From Blastococcus fimeti (GTDB lineage: Bacteria; Actinomycetota; Actinomycetes; Mycobacteriales; Geodermatophilaceae): 64,000 bases of DNA. Position 1 is the stretch's first letter; each line of letters begins with the position of its first letter. The position numbers and the translations under genes are program-made. Positions 51,866-59,882 of this stretch are shown piece by piece. The DNA is taken from the NCBI GenBank assembly GCA_900102115.1, contig FNAW01000004.1, positions 186,001-250,000 of the forward strand. Direction: 5' to 3'. The notes under the pieces are model-generated. The model was not told the DNA's origin and did no database searches. It was given only the letters and a program-made list of their open reading frames with translations.

Positions 51866-53665
51866 ATGGACCTCGACATGGGGAGCGCAGCACGAGCGGA
51901 GGCCTTGAGCCCGCAGACGAACAGCCGACCGCTCCGCGCGTGGCAGCGGACCGCCCTCGAGCAGTACGAGGAGACCTCCCCGAAGGACTTCCTCGTCACC
52001 GCGACGCCCGGCGCCGGCAAGACCACCTTCGCCCTGACGCTCGCCTCGCGACTGCTGTCCCGCCGCGAGATCGCCCGGGTCGTCGTCGTCTGCCCGACCG
52101 ACCACCTGCGCATGCAGTGGGCCGACGCCGCCGACGCGATGGGGATCGTGCTGGACCCGGGTCTGACCAACGCCGTCGGCCCCGTGCGCGCCGGCACGCA
52201 GGGCTACGTGACCACCTACGCGCAGGTCGCCGGCAAGCCGATGCTGCACGCCGCCCGCTCCACCTCGGTGAAGACGCTGGTGATCCTGGACGAGGTGCAC
52301 CACGCCGGTGACGGCCTCTCGTGGGGCGAGGCGTCGGAGGAGGCGTTCGGCCGCGCCGCGCGCCGGCTCTGCCTGACCGGGACGCCGTTCCGCACCAAGC
52401 CCGACGAGCGCATCCCCTTCGTGCGCTACGAGGAGGACACCTTCGAGGGCGACGCCGGGGAGAGCGGTGTCGGCCTGGTCAGCCGGGCGGACTACACCTA
52501 CGGCTACAAGGAGGCGCTGGCCGACAACGTGGTCCGCCCCGTCGTCTTCGCCGCCTACACCGGCACCTCGCGCTGGCGGAACTCCGCCGGCGAGGTCGTC
52601 GCCGCGTCCCTCTCGGAGGCCGGCACCCGCTCGGTCGAGATGCAGGCGTGGCGCACCGCGCTGGACCCCAAGGGCCAGTGGGTGCCGCACGTCATCGCCG
52701 CGATGGACGACCGGATCACCCACCTGCGCGAGAACGGCATGCCCGACGCCGCGGGGCTGATCCTGGCCAGCGACCAGGACGACGCCCGCGCCTACGCCAA
52801 GATCGTCCGCCGGGTGACCGGCAAGGCCGCTGAGCTGATCCTCTCCGACGACCCGAAGGCCTCGAAGAAGATCGAGCGGTTCGCCACCGGGTCCGCCCGC
52901 ATCGCCGTCTGCGTCCGGATGATCTCCGAGGGCGTCGACGTCCCCCGCGCAGCCGTGCTGGCGTGGATGACCTCGTACCGGACGCCCCTGTTCTTCGCCC
53001 AGGCCGTCGGCCGCGTGGTCCGCTCCCGGGCGCCGCACGAGTCGGCGACGGTCTTCCTCCCCGCGGTGCGCCCCCTCCTGTCGCTGGCCGCCGCCATGGA
53101 GGAGCAGCGCAACCACGTCATGCCGCCGCCGAAGACCCAGCCCGATGAGGAGCTCGAGGCGCTGGACCTGCCGCCCCGGGAGCCGCGCGAGGGCGAGGCG
53201 AAGCAGTGGGAGGCCCTCGAGGCCGATGCGCGCTTCGCGCACGTCCTGCACAGCGGGACGGCGCACACCGGCGAGGGCTCGGGCCCGACGCTGGTGGTCG
53301 GCGAGGAAGAGGAGGAGTTCCTCGGCATCCCCGGACTGCTCACGCCGGCCCAGACGGCGGAGCTGCTGTCGAAGCGGGACGACGAGCTGCGGATGCGGGT
53401 CGCGCAGAGCCACCGGGACAACCCCGACGACTTCATGGTCGTCGAGGACCACCCCGACGAGGACGACGCCGGCCGCTCGTGGCGTGACGCCGCCGAGCTG
53501 CGCCGGGAGATCAACAAGCTGGTCAACCGGGTCGCGGCGCGCACCGCGCAGCCGCAGGCGGTGGTGCACACGCAACTGCGCGCCTCGGTGCCCGGCCCGC
53601 CGTCGGCATCCGCGTCGGTCGACGTGCTCCGTGCCCGCCGGGAGCGCCTCCGCACGATGCTCTGA
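51866..53665 (+). CDS. SF2 DEAD/DEAH-box helicase (type III restriction-like)
   Basis: A helicase of 599 residues: Q-like RPLRAWQRTALEQYEE, Walker A TATPGAGKTTFALT (Lys near 52), Walker B ILDEVHHAG (Asp near 142), motif III LTGTPFRT, and C-terminal motifs ISEGVDVPRAAV and AVGRVVRSR with the arginine finger. A long C-terminal region with an acidic patch (EEEEEF) and MVVEDHPDEDDAGRS follows, without a recognisable nuclease domain. Related actinobacterial proteins are annotated simply as helicases. ATG 51866 (or MGS four codons later). The LexA box lies 217 bases upstream in the divergent spacer. Confidence 0.87.
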   Translation: MDLDMGSAARAEALSPQTNSRPLRAWQRTALEQYEETSPKDFLVTATPGAGKTTFALTLASRLLSRREIARVVVVCPTDHLRMQWADAADAMGIVLDPGLTNAVGPVRAGTQGYVTTYAQVAGKPMLHAARSTSVKTLVILDEVHHAGDGLSWGEASEEAFGRAARRLCLTGTPFRTKPDERIPFVRYEEDTFEGDAGESGVGLVSRADYTYGYKEALADNVVRPVVFAAYTGTSRWRNSAGEVVAASLSEAGTRSVEMQAWRTALDPKGQWVPHVIAAMDDRITHLRENGMPDAAGLILASDQDDARAYAKIVRRVTGKAAELILSDDPKASKKIERFATGSARIAVCVRMISEGVDVPRAAVLAWMTSYRTPLFFAQAVGRVVRSRAPHESATVFLPAVRPLLSLAAAMEEQRNHVMPPPKTQPDEELEALDLPPREPREGEAKQWEALEADARFAHVLHSGTAHTGEGSGPTLVVGEEEEEFLGIPGLLTPAQTAELLSKRDDELRMRVAQSHRDNPDDFMVVEDHPDEDDAGRSWRDAAELRREINKLVNRVAARTAQPQAVVHTQLRASVPGPPSASASVDVLRARRERLRTML

Positions 53666-53692
53666 CCGCGGTCGAACGGCCGAGGACCGGAG

Positions 53693-54028
53693 TCACTCCG
53701 ACTCGGGCGGGACGTCCCTCCGGACCAGACGCAGGCGCTCGGGCGGTATGACCTCGGGGAGGTAGAGGAACCCCTCGGGCGACTCGACGAGCTCCGCCTC
53801 GTCGACACCGTCGACGCCCCACACGTCCACCGGGCCACCGGTGTTGTTCATCCGGACGAAGAAGTCGCATTCGAACTCGCTCAGCGTGAGGAAGCAGCCC
53901 TCCTGCTCGGGACGACTGCTCCCGGCGATGCCCGGCGCCGCCCCCATGCGCCGCCAGTCCAGTCCGTGCACCTCGATCGACCCGCGGTTGAGCACGGAGG
54001 TCACGTGGAAGGCAGGCACCGGCGGCAC
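53693..54028 (-). CDS. small protein with a possible ADP-ribosyltransferase-like fold
   Basis: A protein of 111 residues without a firm family. It opens AFHVTSVLNRGSIEVHGLDW, which resembles the H-x-T and N-R-x-S-I-x-x-H-G-L strand-helix of KptA/DarT-type ADP-ribosyltransferases, and ends GFLYLPEVIPPERLRLVRRD, like the closing strand of those folds. Between them lie FLTLSEFECDFFV and PVDVWGVDGVDEAELVE. An NAD site is suggested but not shown. ATG/GTG 54028. It ends 28 bases from the convergent helicase gene and lies 16 bases from the LuxR gene on the same strand. Confidence 0.55.
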   Translation of the reverse strand: MPPVPAFHVTSVLNRGSIEVHGLDWRRMGAAPGIAGSSRPEQEGCFLTLSEFECDFFVRMNNTGGPVDVWGVDGVDEAELVESPEGFLYLPEVIPPERLRLVRRDVPPESE

Positions 54029-54044
54029 TGTAGCCGCGAACCGG

Positions 54045-57041
54045 TCACCCGGGTGCGGTCAAGAGGCCGCGCGCGGCGGCTATGGCGACGGCCTCGGTGC
54101 GGCCGTTGGCGCCGAGCTTGGCCAGGATGTTGCTGACGTGCACGCTCGCGGTCTTCTCGCTGATGTAGAGCTCCGCCCCGACCTGCCGGTTCGTCCGGCC
54201 CTGCGCCAGCAGCGCGAGCACCTCGGCCTCCCGCGGGGTCAGGACGGCGCCGATCTCCACCGGTCGCACTCCTCCGACGTCGAGCCGGCCGCGGCGGGCC
54301 AGCGCCTCGACGGCGGTGCGCAGCGGCACCGCACCCAGCCGAACGGCGACCTCGTGCGCGGACGCCGCCTGCTCGGCCGCACCCGCCCGGTCGCCGTCGG
54401 CGAGGAGTGCCTCGGCCAGCCGCCATCGGGACCGCGCCTGCTCGTAGACGTGGCCGAAGCCGAACGCCTCGACCGCTGCCCGCCACAGCTCGACCGCCGT
54501 CTCCCCCCGCACCCGGGCGACCTCCGCCTCCACCCGGGCGAGCCAGGCCTGCGCCTCGACGCCCATGGTGTCGCCGTAGGTCCCGCGGTAGACCTCCACC
54601 GCGGACCGGGCCGCCTCGGCCAGTTCCTCCCCCGCCCGCACCCAGCGCTCCACCGCCGCCGCGTCGCCGTCCCGGCGGGCAGCGATCGCCGCATCGGCCA
54701 CGGGCGCGAGCGCCGTCCCGGCCAGTCGCAGGATGCCGAGGTGGTCGTCGTCCCACTCCTGCCGCAACCGCCGGTAGGCCGCCAGCGCGAGGTCCACGGC
54801 CTCCTGCGGCCGCCCCTCCCAGGCGGCGAGGTCGATCTCCGAGCCTGCGGTCACCAGGTCCAGCAGGACGTGCGCGCTCAGCCGCGGGATCAGCCCGCGC
54901 GCCCAGTCCGCCCGTGCGCGCGCGGCCGGGTCCCCACGGCCGACGAGCACGAGCAGCGCGTCGGCCCGCACGTGCGCCGACATCTCCGGCACGCGGGCCA
55001 GCACGTCGGCCTCCGCGAGGCTCGCGTCCCAGTCGCCGGCCATGTACAGCGCGGTGACGTGCAGGTGCCGCAGCTCCGCCGGGTAGTACGACCACTCGAC
55101 GCCCAGGTCCCGGGCCCGCCGGGTGCCCAGCGCGGTCCACTCCAGCGCCTCGGCGATCCGGCCCGCCTCGAAGGTGACCGTCGCCAGGTTGAAGATCACC
55201 CGCATCTCCACCTCGACGTCGCCGGACCGCCGCGCCCGCAGCAGCGCCTCGTCGAGCCGGGCCCGCACCGCCGCCGGATCCGTGCCGGGCCGCGACCGCA
55301 CCTGGGTCACCGCGATGTCGGCCCACGCCCCGTCGAACCCCAGCGCGTCGGCCGCGGCGAGCGCCTCGTCCGCAGCCGCGTCCGCCTCGTCGATCCGGCC
55401 GACCGAGTAGCTCATCCGCGCGTGCGTCGCCGCCGCCCAGGTGCGGGTCCGCGACGGCGGCTGTGCCGGCACCAGCGCCATCGCCGCCGCGCTCTCCCGG
55501 TAGGCACCCACGTCGTCCTCGACCCGCACCATCGCCTGCGCCAGCGTGTAGTGGATCCGCGCCCGCTCGGCCGGCTCGGCGTCCGCCGGCAGCACCTCGA
55601 GCGCCGCGCGCAGCAGGGCGACGGCGCGCGAGGGCTCACCGACCGTGCGCGCGGCCGCCGCGGTCTCCTGCAGCAGCGCGGCCTGGTCGCGTCCCGCCCG
55701 CTCCGCGGCGTCCGGCACCGCCGACCACAGGGCCAGCGCGGCCTCCAGGTGCTGGAGCTGCTCGGCGGGCGCGCCCACGCCCCGGGCAGCGGCCGCCGCC
55801 TCCAGGGACGCGGCGAAGGCGCCGGGCAGGTCGTTGCTCTCGCGTGCGTGGTGCGCCCGCTCGGCCGCCGTCCCCGCGGCCGGGTCGCGGGCCAGGTACG
55901 CGGCGATCGCCGCGTGCAGCCGTACCCGCTCGCCGGGCAGCAGGTCGGCCAGCACCGCCTCCCGCAGCAGCGCGTGCCGGAAGCGGTAGCGGCCGTCCTC
56001 GGAGACCACCAGCAGGTGGGAGTGGACGACCTCGGCGAGCGCCGTCTGCAGCCCGCCGTCGTCGAGCCCGCTCACCGCGGCCACGAGCTCGTGCCGCACC
56101 CGGCGACCGGCCACCGCGGCGACGCGCAGCACCTGCTGCGCGTCCGGGGAACGCTGCTCCACGCGGGCGAGGAGGACGTCGGTCAGCGCCAGGGGCAGCG
56201 CCTCGCCGTGCAGCCCGGCCGCCAGCAGCTCCTCGGCGTAGAAGGCGTTGCCCTCGGCCCGGACGACGACGTCCTCCAGCACGGAGTCGGGCAGTGGACC
56301 GGAGGCGGCGGCCAGCCGGCGCACGAGCGCCCCGACGTCCGAGTCGGGCAGCGGGCTGAGCTCCAGCCGCTCGACCCCGGGCAGCCGGACCAGCTCGGCC
56401 AGCAGCGGGCGCAGCGGATGGCGCCGGTGCAGGTCGTCGGCGCGGTAGGAGGCGACCACGGCGACCGGCTCGTCGGAGAGCCGCGCGAGCAGGTACCGCA
56501 GCAGGTCGCGGCTGGACCGGTCGGCCCAGTGCAGGTCCTCCAGCACCACCAGCAGGGGCCGTCCGGCCGCCAGCTCGCAGAGCAGGGCGGCGACCGCCTC
56601 GAACAGCTGCAACCGCCCGTCGTCCACGGGCGGCGGGGCGGCGCGGTGCGGCAGCGGGCGGGTGAGGTCGCCCCCCTCACCGGACGGCGCCGGTGACCCG
56701 GCCGGCACCGGGCGACCGGCGAACAGCGGGGCGAGCACCGGGTTCGCGCCGGCTGCGGGGGCCAGCCCCGGGTCGGCCGCCACCGGCCGGAGCAGGTCGA
56801 CGAAGGGCAGGTAGGGCAGGCCGACGTCGCCGAGGTCGACGCAGTGCCCGGTCAGCACCCGCACGCCCTGCTCCGCGGCCCGGGCCGTCAGTTCGTCCAG
56901 CAGCCGGGTCTTGCCGACACCCGCGTCACCGGAGAGCAGCACGGTGCCCGCCCGTCCCGCGGCCGCACGGTCGACGGCGTCCAGCAGGCGGGCGAGCTCG
57001 GAGGCCCGTCCCACCATCGGCGCGTCGTCCCAGCGGGGCAT
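54045..57041 (-). CDS. LAL-type LuxR family transcriptional regulator (ATPase + HTH)
   Basis: A large regulator of 998 residues: an N-terminal AAA/STAND ATPase with VGRASELARLLDAVDRA, Walker A LLSGDAGVGKTRLLDEL and Walker B LLVVLEDLHWADRS; a long TPR-like helical middle (about 330-900); and a C-terminal LuxR helix-turn-helix, LTPREAEVLALLAQGRTNRQ, SEKTASVHVSNILAKLGA. LAL/MalT-like proteins are activators controlled by ATP and a small inducer. ATG 57041 is chosen, since a much longer frame upstream runs through another gene. The 43-residue gene lies just upstream on the same strand. Confidence 0.88.
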   Translation of the reverse strand: MPRWDDAPMVGRASELARLLDAVDRAAAGRAGTVLLSGDAGVGKTRLLDELTARAAEQGVRVLTGHCVDLGDVGLPYLPFVDLLRPVAADPGLAPAAGANPVLAPLFAGRPVPAGSPAPSGEGGDLTRPLPHRAAPPPVDDGRLQLFEAVAALLCELAAGRPLLVVLEDLHWADRSSRDLLRYLLARLSDEPVAVVASYRADDLHRRHPLRPLLAELVRLPGVERLELSPLPDSDVGALVRRLAAASGPLPDSVLEDVVVRAEGNAFYAEELLAAGLHGEALPLALTDVLLARVEQRSPDAQQVLRVAAVAGRRVRHELVAAVSGLDDGGLQTALAEVVHSHLLVVSEDGRYRFRHALLREAVLADLLPGERVRLHAAIAAYLARDPAAGTAAERAHHARESNDLPGAFAASLEAAAAARGVGAPAEQLQHLEAALALWSAVPDAAERAGRDQAALLQETAAAARTVGEPSRAVALLRAALEVLPADAEPAERARIHYTLAQAMVRVEDDVGAYRESAAAMALVPAQPPSRTRTWAAATHARMSYSVGRIDEADAAADEALAAADALGFDGAWADIAVTQVRSRPGTDPAAVRARLDEALLRARRSGDVEVEMRVIFNLATVTFEAGRIAEALEWTALGTRRARDLGVEWSYYPAELRHLHVTALYMAGDWDASLAEADVLARVPEMSAHVRADALLVLVGRGDPAARARADWARGLIPRLSAHVLLDLVTAGSEIDLAAWEGRPQEAVDLALAAYRRLRQEWDDDHLGILRLAGTALAPVADAAIAARRDGDAAAVERWVRAGEELAEAARSAVEVYRGTYGDTMGVEAQAWLARVEAEVARVRGETAVELWRAAVEAFGFGHVYEQARSRWRLAEALLADGDRAGAAEQAASAHEVAVRLGAVPLRTAVEALARRGRLDVGGVRPVEIGAVLTPREAEVLALLAQGRTNRQVGAELYISEKTASVHVSNILAKLGANGRTEAVAIAAARGLLTAPG

Positions 57042-57097
57042 GGCGCCGATCGTGGCACGGGCCTCCGACAGGACCGAACCGGTTCCGCGGCCGGCGC

Positions 57098-57229
57098 TCA
57101 GCGCGAGCGCCGGCGGCTGCGGAACCACGGGTTGCGGCGGGTCCGCGTGCCGGCGCCGGAGGCGGCGAGCACCTCGCGCCGGTAGGCGAGCTCCGCCTCG
57201 AGTGCCGGGCTGCTGTAGTGGAGCGTCAT
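57098..57229 (-). CDS. short basic protein, 43 residues
   Basis: Below the usual length cut-off, but with an ATG at 57229 preceded by GGAAGG at good spacing and an ordinary TGA at 57098-57100. The product MTLHYSSPALEAELAYRREV begins with an amphipathic helix and ends with a strongly basic RRNPWFRSRRRSR tail, suggesting an RNA or membrane-surface contact. No family recognised. It lies 56 bases upstream of the LuxR regulator and may be co-transcribed. Confidence 0.5.
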   Translation of the reverse strand: MTLHYSSPALEAELAYRREVLAASGAGTRTRRNPWFRSRRRSR

Positions 57230-57484
57230 CGTCGTGCCTTCCGTCGTCCCTGGTGTGGGTGACGACGACGTTCGTGCTGAGGCCCCCTGCCCGGCATCGG
57301 GAGGTCACGCACTCCTGCCGCGACGACGGGCATCGGGGCGGCCTGAGGGGACCTCAGACCGCACCCCTTCGGGGGACATCGGCCGACCCAGGCGGTTCCC
57401 CGGAGCGCCGGAGGGCATGTCGCGGGCCGCGGCGTCCGCCGCCGGCTCGGGTCCGCCCGCAGCCGCCAGCAGAGGGAGTACGGC

Positions 57485-57727
57485 ATGAGGCTCGGAACCG
57501 GCATCGTCCTGCTCGCGCTCGGCGCGATCCTGACCTTCGCCCTGGACGTGGACGTCAGCGGCCTCGACCTGCAGGTCGTGGGCTGGATCCTGATGCTCGT
57601 CGGCGCGCTGGGGATCGCCCTCGAACTGGCCGTGTGGGGTCCCCGCTCGCGCCGCGTCACCCGAACCGACGCCTACGCCGAGCCCGGAGCCCCGGTGCGC
57701 CGGAGCACCACCGAAGAGACGTACTGA
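57485..57727 (+). CDS. DUF6458-like small membrane protein
   Basis: A protein of 80 residues with two membrane helices: GTGIVLLALGAILTFALDV, a short VSGLDLQVVG loop, then GWILMLVGALGIALELAVWG, and a polar tail of about 30 residues. This arrangement matches the DUF6458 group of actinobacterial proteins, function unknown. GAGGGAG lies 9 bases before ATG 57485. A textbook hairpin terminator follows, so it is transcribed alone. Confidence 0.78.
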   Translation: MRLGTGIVLLALGAILTFALDVDVSGLDLQVVGWILMLVGALGIALELAVWGPRSRRVTRTDAYAEPGAPVRRSTTEETY

Positions 57728-57743
57728 GCGCTGCTCCGCACGA

Positions 57744-57777
57744 CGAACGGCCCCGTCCGCGAGGACGGGGCCGTTCG
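57744..57777 (+). terminator. intrinsic-type terminator after the DUF6458 gene
   Basis: CGAACGGCCCCGTCC and its exact reverse complement GGACGGGGCCGTTCG form a 15-bp perfect stem capped by a GCGA tetraloop of the GNRA class, 17 bases after the stop. This is the best terminator in the window. Confidence 0.9.
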
Positions 57778-58060
57778 TGCGAGCTGAGGTCCGGACCGGA
57801 TGACGGCCGCCTCGCGGCGAAAAGCACAACACGGCTCCAGGCCCCCGACCGAGGTCGGGGCGGTAGTCCGTGAAGGCGTAACCAAATGGCACCCGGGGGC
57901 ACGTGGCACCCGGCCCGGACAACTCCCAGGGTACGCGCCAAACCCACCCAGGTCTTGTCGCGGCGAGTGGGCCCCGGAGGGGTCCGCGCAGGCGTGACGG
58001 TGGGGCTCCACGCAGGTCGGGACGGCTCCTGGCCGCGGTGCGACGCGGAGCGTCGCAGAT
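57778..58060. other. 283-base non-coding stretch with repeats and a hairpin
   Basis: No gene is supported here; open frames lack start signals and natural codon use. It holds a hairpin CCCCGAC/GTCGGGG (57843-57860) and a 10-base direct repeat TGGCACCCGG (57887-57896 and 57904-57913) with a 17-base period. A relatively AT-rich patch, GCGTAACCAAATGG, precedes the repeat. I recognise no known RNA family: rnpB, tmRNA, SRP, 6S, cobalamin and c-di-AMP motifs were looked for and not seen. Confidence 0.45.
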
Positions 58061-58816
58061 CTAGTTGAAGCCGCGGTCGTCCTGTTTCAGGGCGGTGTCG
58101 ACGGTGAGCGCGGAGGCGATGACCAGGCTGGCCAGCGGCTCGGGCAGCCGGACGTGCACGAGGACGACGTAGCGGTCGGCCGTGGTGAACATCGTCCGCG
58201 CCAGGCCCTCCCACTTCTTCGTGATCCGCGCGACCTCCGTGCCGGCCGCGTCGGTGATCGCGAAGTCCCAGGCCCGCCAGTTCTCGGCCTGGATCGCGCC
58301 GACGACCTGGCCACCGGCGACCAGGTCGAACCGGATCTTCCCGAACACGGTGGCCTGGACGATCTCGCCGACCGGGCTGCCGTCGGGCCGCGCCACGAGG
58401 ACCCGCGACTTCATCAGCTTCGCCGGCCGGGTCAGCACCAGGACCGGCCCGCGGGCGTCGCGCACCTCGAGGGTGTGGGTGAGGAACTGGTCGAGCTGGC
58501 TGAACAGCCGCACCGCCTTCTTCACGGCGCTCTGCCCCACCTGGACGACGGCGCCGATCTGGTTGCCCTCGCCGTCGAGGACCGCGTACTCGTTGGTCAG
58601 CTCGATCAGCTTGGTCTTCTGGTTCACCAGCAGGACCGACTGCTCGTAGAGCGACGGTCCGGCACCCTGCGGTACCGACGGCGCGGGGGCGGCCGGCGGC
58701 GGGGGCGGCGCTGCCTGCTGGACGTGCTCGGTCCAGCCCTGGCCGTCCCACCAGCGGGTGCCGGGCGTGCCGGAGGGGTCGGGGTACCAGCCCGGAGGGG
58801 GCGGAGGCTGAGTCAC
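58061..58816 (-). CDS. DUF2510 + LURP-one/scramblase-like domain protein
   Basis: A protein of 251 residues. The N-terminus is a DUF2510 module (PPGWYPDPSGTPGTRWWDGQ, GWTEHV), a short Trp-rich motif found in many actinobacterial surface-associated proteins, followed by a Pro/Ala linker. The remaining about 190 residues form a LURP-one-related/phospholipid-scramblase-like beta barrel: LLVNQKTKLIELTNEYAVLD, FLTHTLEVRDARGPVLVLTR, KIRFDLVAGGQVVGAIQAEN, WAFAITDA-like DFAITDAAG. It may bind phospholipid. GTG 58816. Confidence 0.8.
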   Translation of the reverse strand: MTQPPPPPGWYPDPSGTPGTRWWDGQGWTEHVQQAAPPPPPAAPAPSVPQGAGPSLYEQSVLLVNQKTKLIELTNEYAVLDGEGNQIGAVVQVGQSAVKKAVRLFSQLDQFLTHTLEVRDARGPVLVLTRPAKLMKSRVLVARPDGSPVGEIVQATVFGKIRFDLVAGGQVVGAIQAENWRAWDFAITDAAGTEVARITKKWEGLARTMFTTADRYVVLVHVRLPEPLASLVIASALTVDTALKQDDRGFN

Positions 58817-58874
58817 GGCCGCACCGTAGCGGGACGACGTCCGGGCGCCGAGGGCCCGTGCCAGACTCGCCGAC

Positions 58875-58994
58875 GTGCCGCCGCCGACCGCCGCCGAGGA
58901 GCGGGTGCCGGCCGCCGCGGGCATCCCGACGCTGGTCGTCACCGCCGCCCGCGCGTTCGCCCTGCTTGCCGTCCGCACCTGCGGGTCGCGATGA
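58875..58994 (+). CDS. possible 39-residue leader ORF
   Basis: GTG 58875 opens a short frame (VPPPTAAEERVPAAAGIPTL then VVTAARAFALLAVRTCGSR) whose TGA overlaps the HD-domain ATG as ATGA. The overlap is the only support; there is no clear ribosome-binding site and no homology I recognise. It could be a leader peptide, a gene remnant or chance. Confidence 0.25.
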   Translation: MPPPTAAEERVPAAAGIPTLVVTAARAFALLAVRTCGSR

Positions 58995-59647
58995 GCGTCG
59001 CCTTCGAGGCCTGGGCTGCGCTGGCCGGCGACTCCCCCACCTCGCGCACCGAGTGGGCCGCTGTCGTCCGGGCGTGGTCCGAGCCGCACCGCCGGTACCA
59101 CGACCTCGCGCACCTGGCCGCCGTCCTCGGCATCGTCGACCGCCTGGCCGCCGACGCGACCGACCCCGACGCGGTGAAGCTGGCCGCCTGGTACCACGAC
59201 GTCGTCTACGACCCGCGGCGCAACGACAACGAGGCGGTGTCCGCCGGCCGGGCGCGGGCGGGGCTGCGCGGGCTGGTCCCGGACGAGCGGATCGCGGAGG
59301 TCGAGCGGCTGGTGCTGCTCACCGCCGGTCACGCCGTCGAGCCGGGCGACGCCGACGGCGCGGTGCTCTGCGACGCCGACCTCGCGGTGCTGGCCTCCCC
59401 GCCGGAGGCGTACGCGGCCTACGCGTCCGCGGTGCGCGAGGAGTACGGCCACGTGCCCGACGACCTGTTCACCGCGGGCCGGATCGCCGTCCTGGAGCAG
59501 CTGCTGGCCCTCCCCCGGCTCTACCGGCTACCCGCCATTGCGGGCACCTGGGAGCCGCGGGCGCGGGCGAACATGGCCGCCGAGCTCAGCCTGCTGCGCG
59601 CCCGCGCGGCCTCCGGACCCGCAACCCCGCCGCCAGCAGCCGGCTGA
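58991..59647 (+). CDS. HD-domain metal-dependent phosphohydrolase
   Basis: A protein of 218 residues of the COG4339 type. The metal site is formed by RRYHDLAHLAAVLGI (His and Asp), LAAWYHDVVYDP (His-Asp pair) and LCDADLAVLASP (final Asp), the usual HD order. It lacks a (p)ppGpp synthetase domain, and the substrate, probably a nucleotide or nucleic-acid phosphate, is unknown. ATG 58991. Its 3' end overlaps the DUF4031 gene on the opposite strand by 62 bases. Confidence 0.83.
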   Translation: MSVAFEAWAALAGDSPTSRTEWAAVVRAWSEPHRRYHDLAHLAAVLGIVDRLAADATDPDAVKLAAWYHDVVYDPRRNDNEAVSAGRARAGLRGLVPDERIAEVERLVLLTAGHAVEPGDADGAVLCDADLAVLASPPEAYAAYASAVREEYGHVPDDLFTAGRIAVLEQLLALPRLYRLPAIAGTWEPRARANMAAELSLLRARAASGPATPPPAAG

Positions 59648-59864
59648 GCAGCTCCCGGCACTCCACCGGCTGCGCGCCGGCGGCGACGGCGACGTCGTAG
59701 AGGTCCTCCGGGACGTCGTAGTGGTCGCCCTGGAACGCCCGCCGCGGAATGCCCAGCTCGGCCTCGACGAAGGCATGCAGCTCGTCGTAGGAGACGTCGC
59801 TGACCAGGTGCGACCACTTCCGGCCCCGCCACGGCCACACGGGGGTGTCGATCAGCACGGCCAC
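59586..59864 (-). CDS. DUF4031 family protein
   Basis: A protein of 92 residues. Conserved elements of DUF4031 are visible: the opening VLIDTPVWPWRGRKWSHLVS with Asp and Trp-Ser-His, then SYDELHAFVEAELGIPRRAF, and GDHYDVPEDLYDVAVAAGA with a His-Tyr-Asp triplet. The His/Asp pattern suggests a small metal-binding hydrolase, which is unproven. GTG 59864 is preferred over the GTG two codons later. It is divergent from a VOC gene. Confidence 0.78.
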   Translation of the reverse strand: MAVLIDTPVWPWRGRKWSHLVSDVSYDELHAFVEAELGIPRRAFQGDHYDVPEDLYDVAVAAGAQPVECRELLSRLLAAGLRVRRPRGRAAG

Positions 59865-59882
59865 GGTGGCAGTCTGCCCGCC

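Noticed and set aside
57778..58060. Known structured RNA (RNase P, tmRNA, SRP, 6S, cobalamin or c-di-AMP riboswitch)
   Set aside because: None of the conserved core motifs of these families could be found on either strand.
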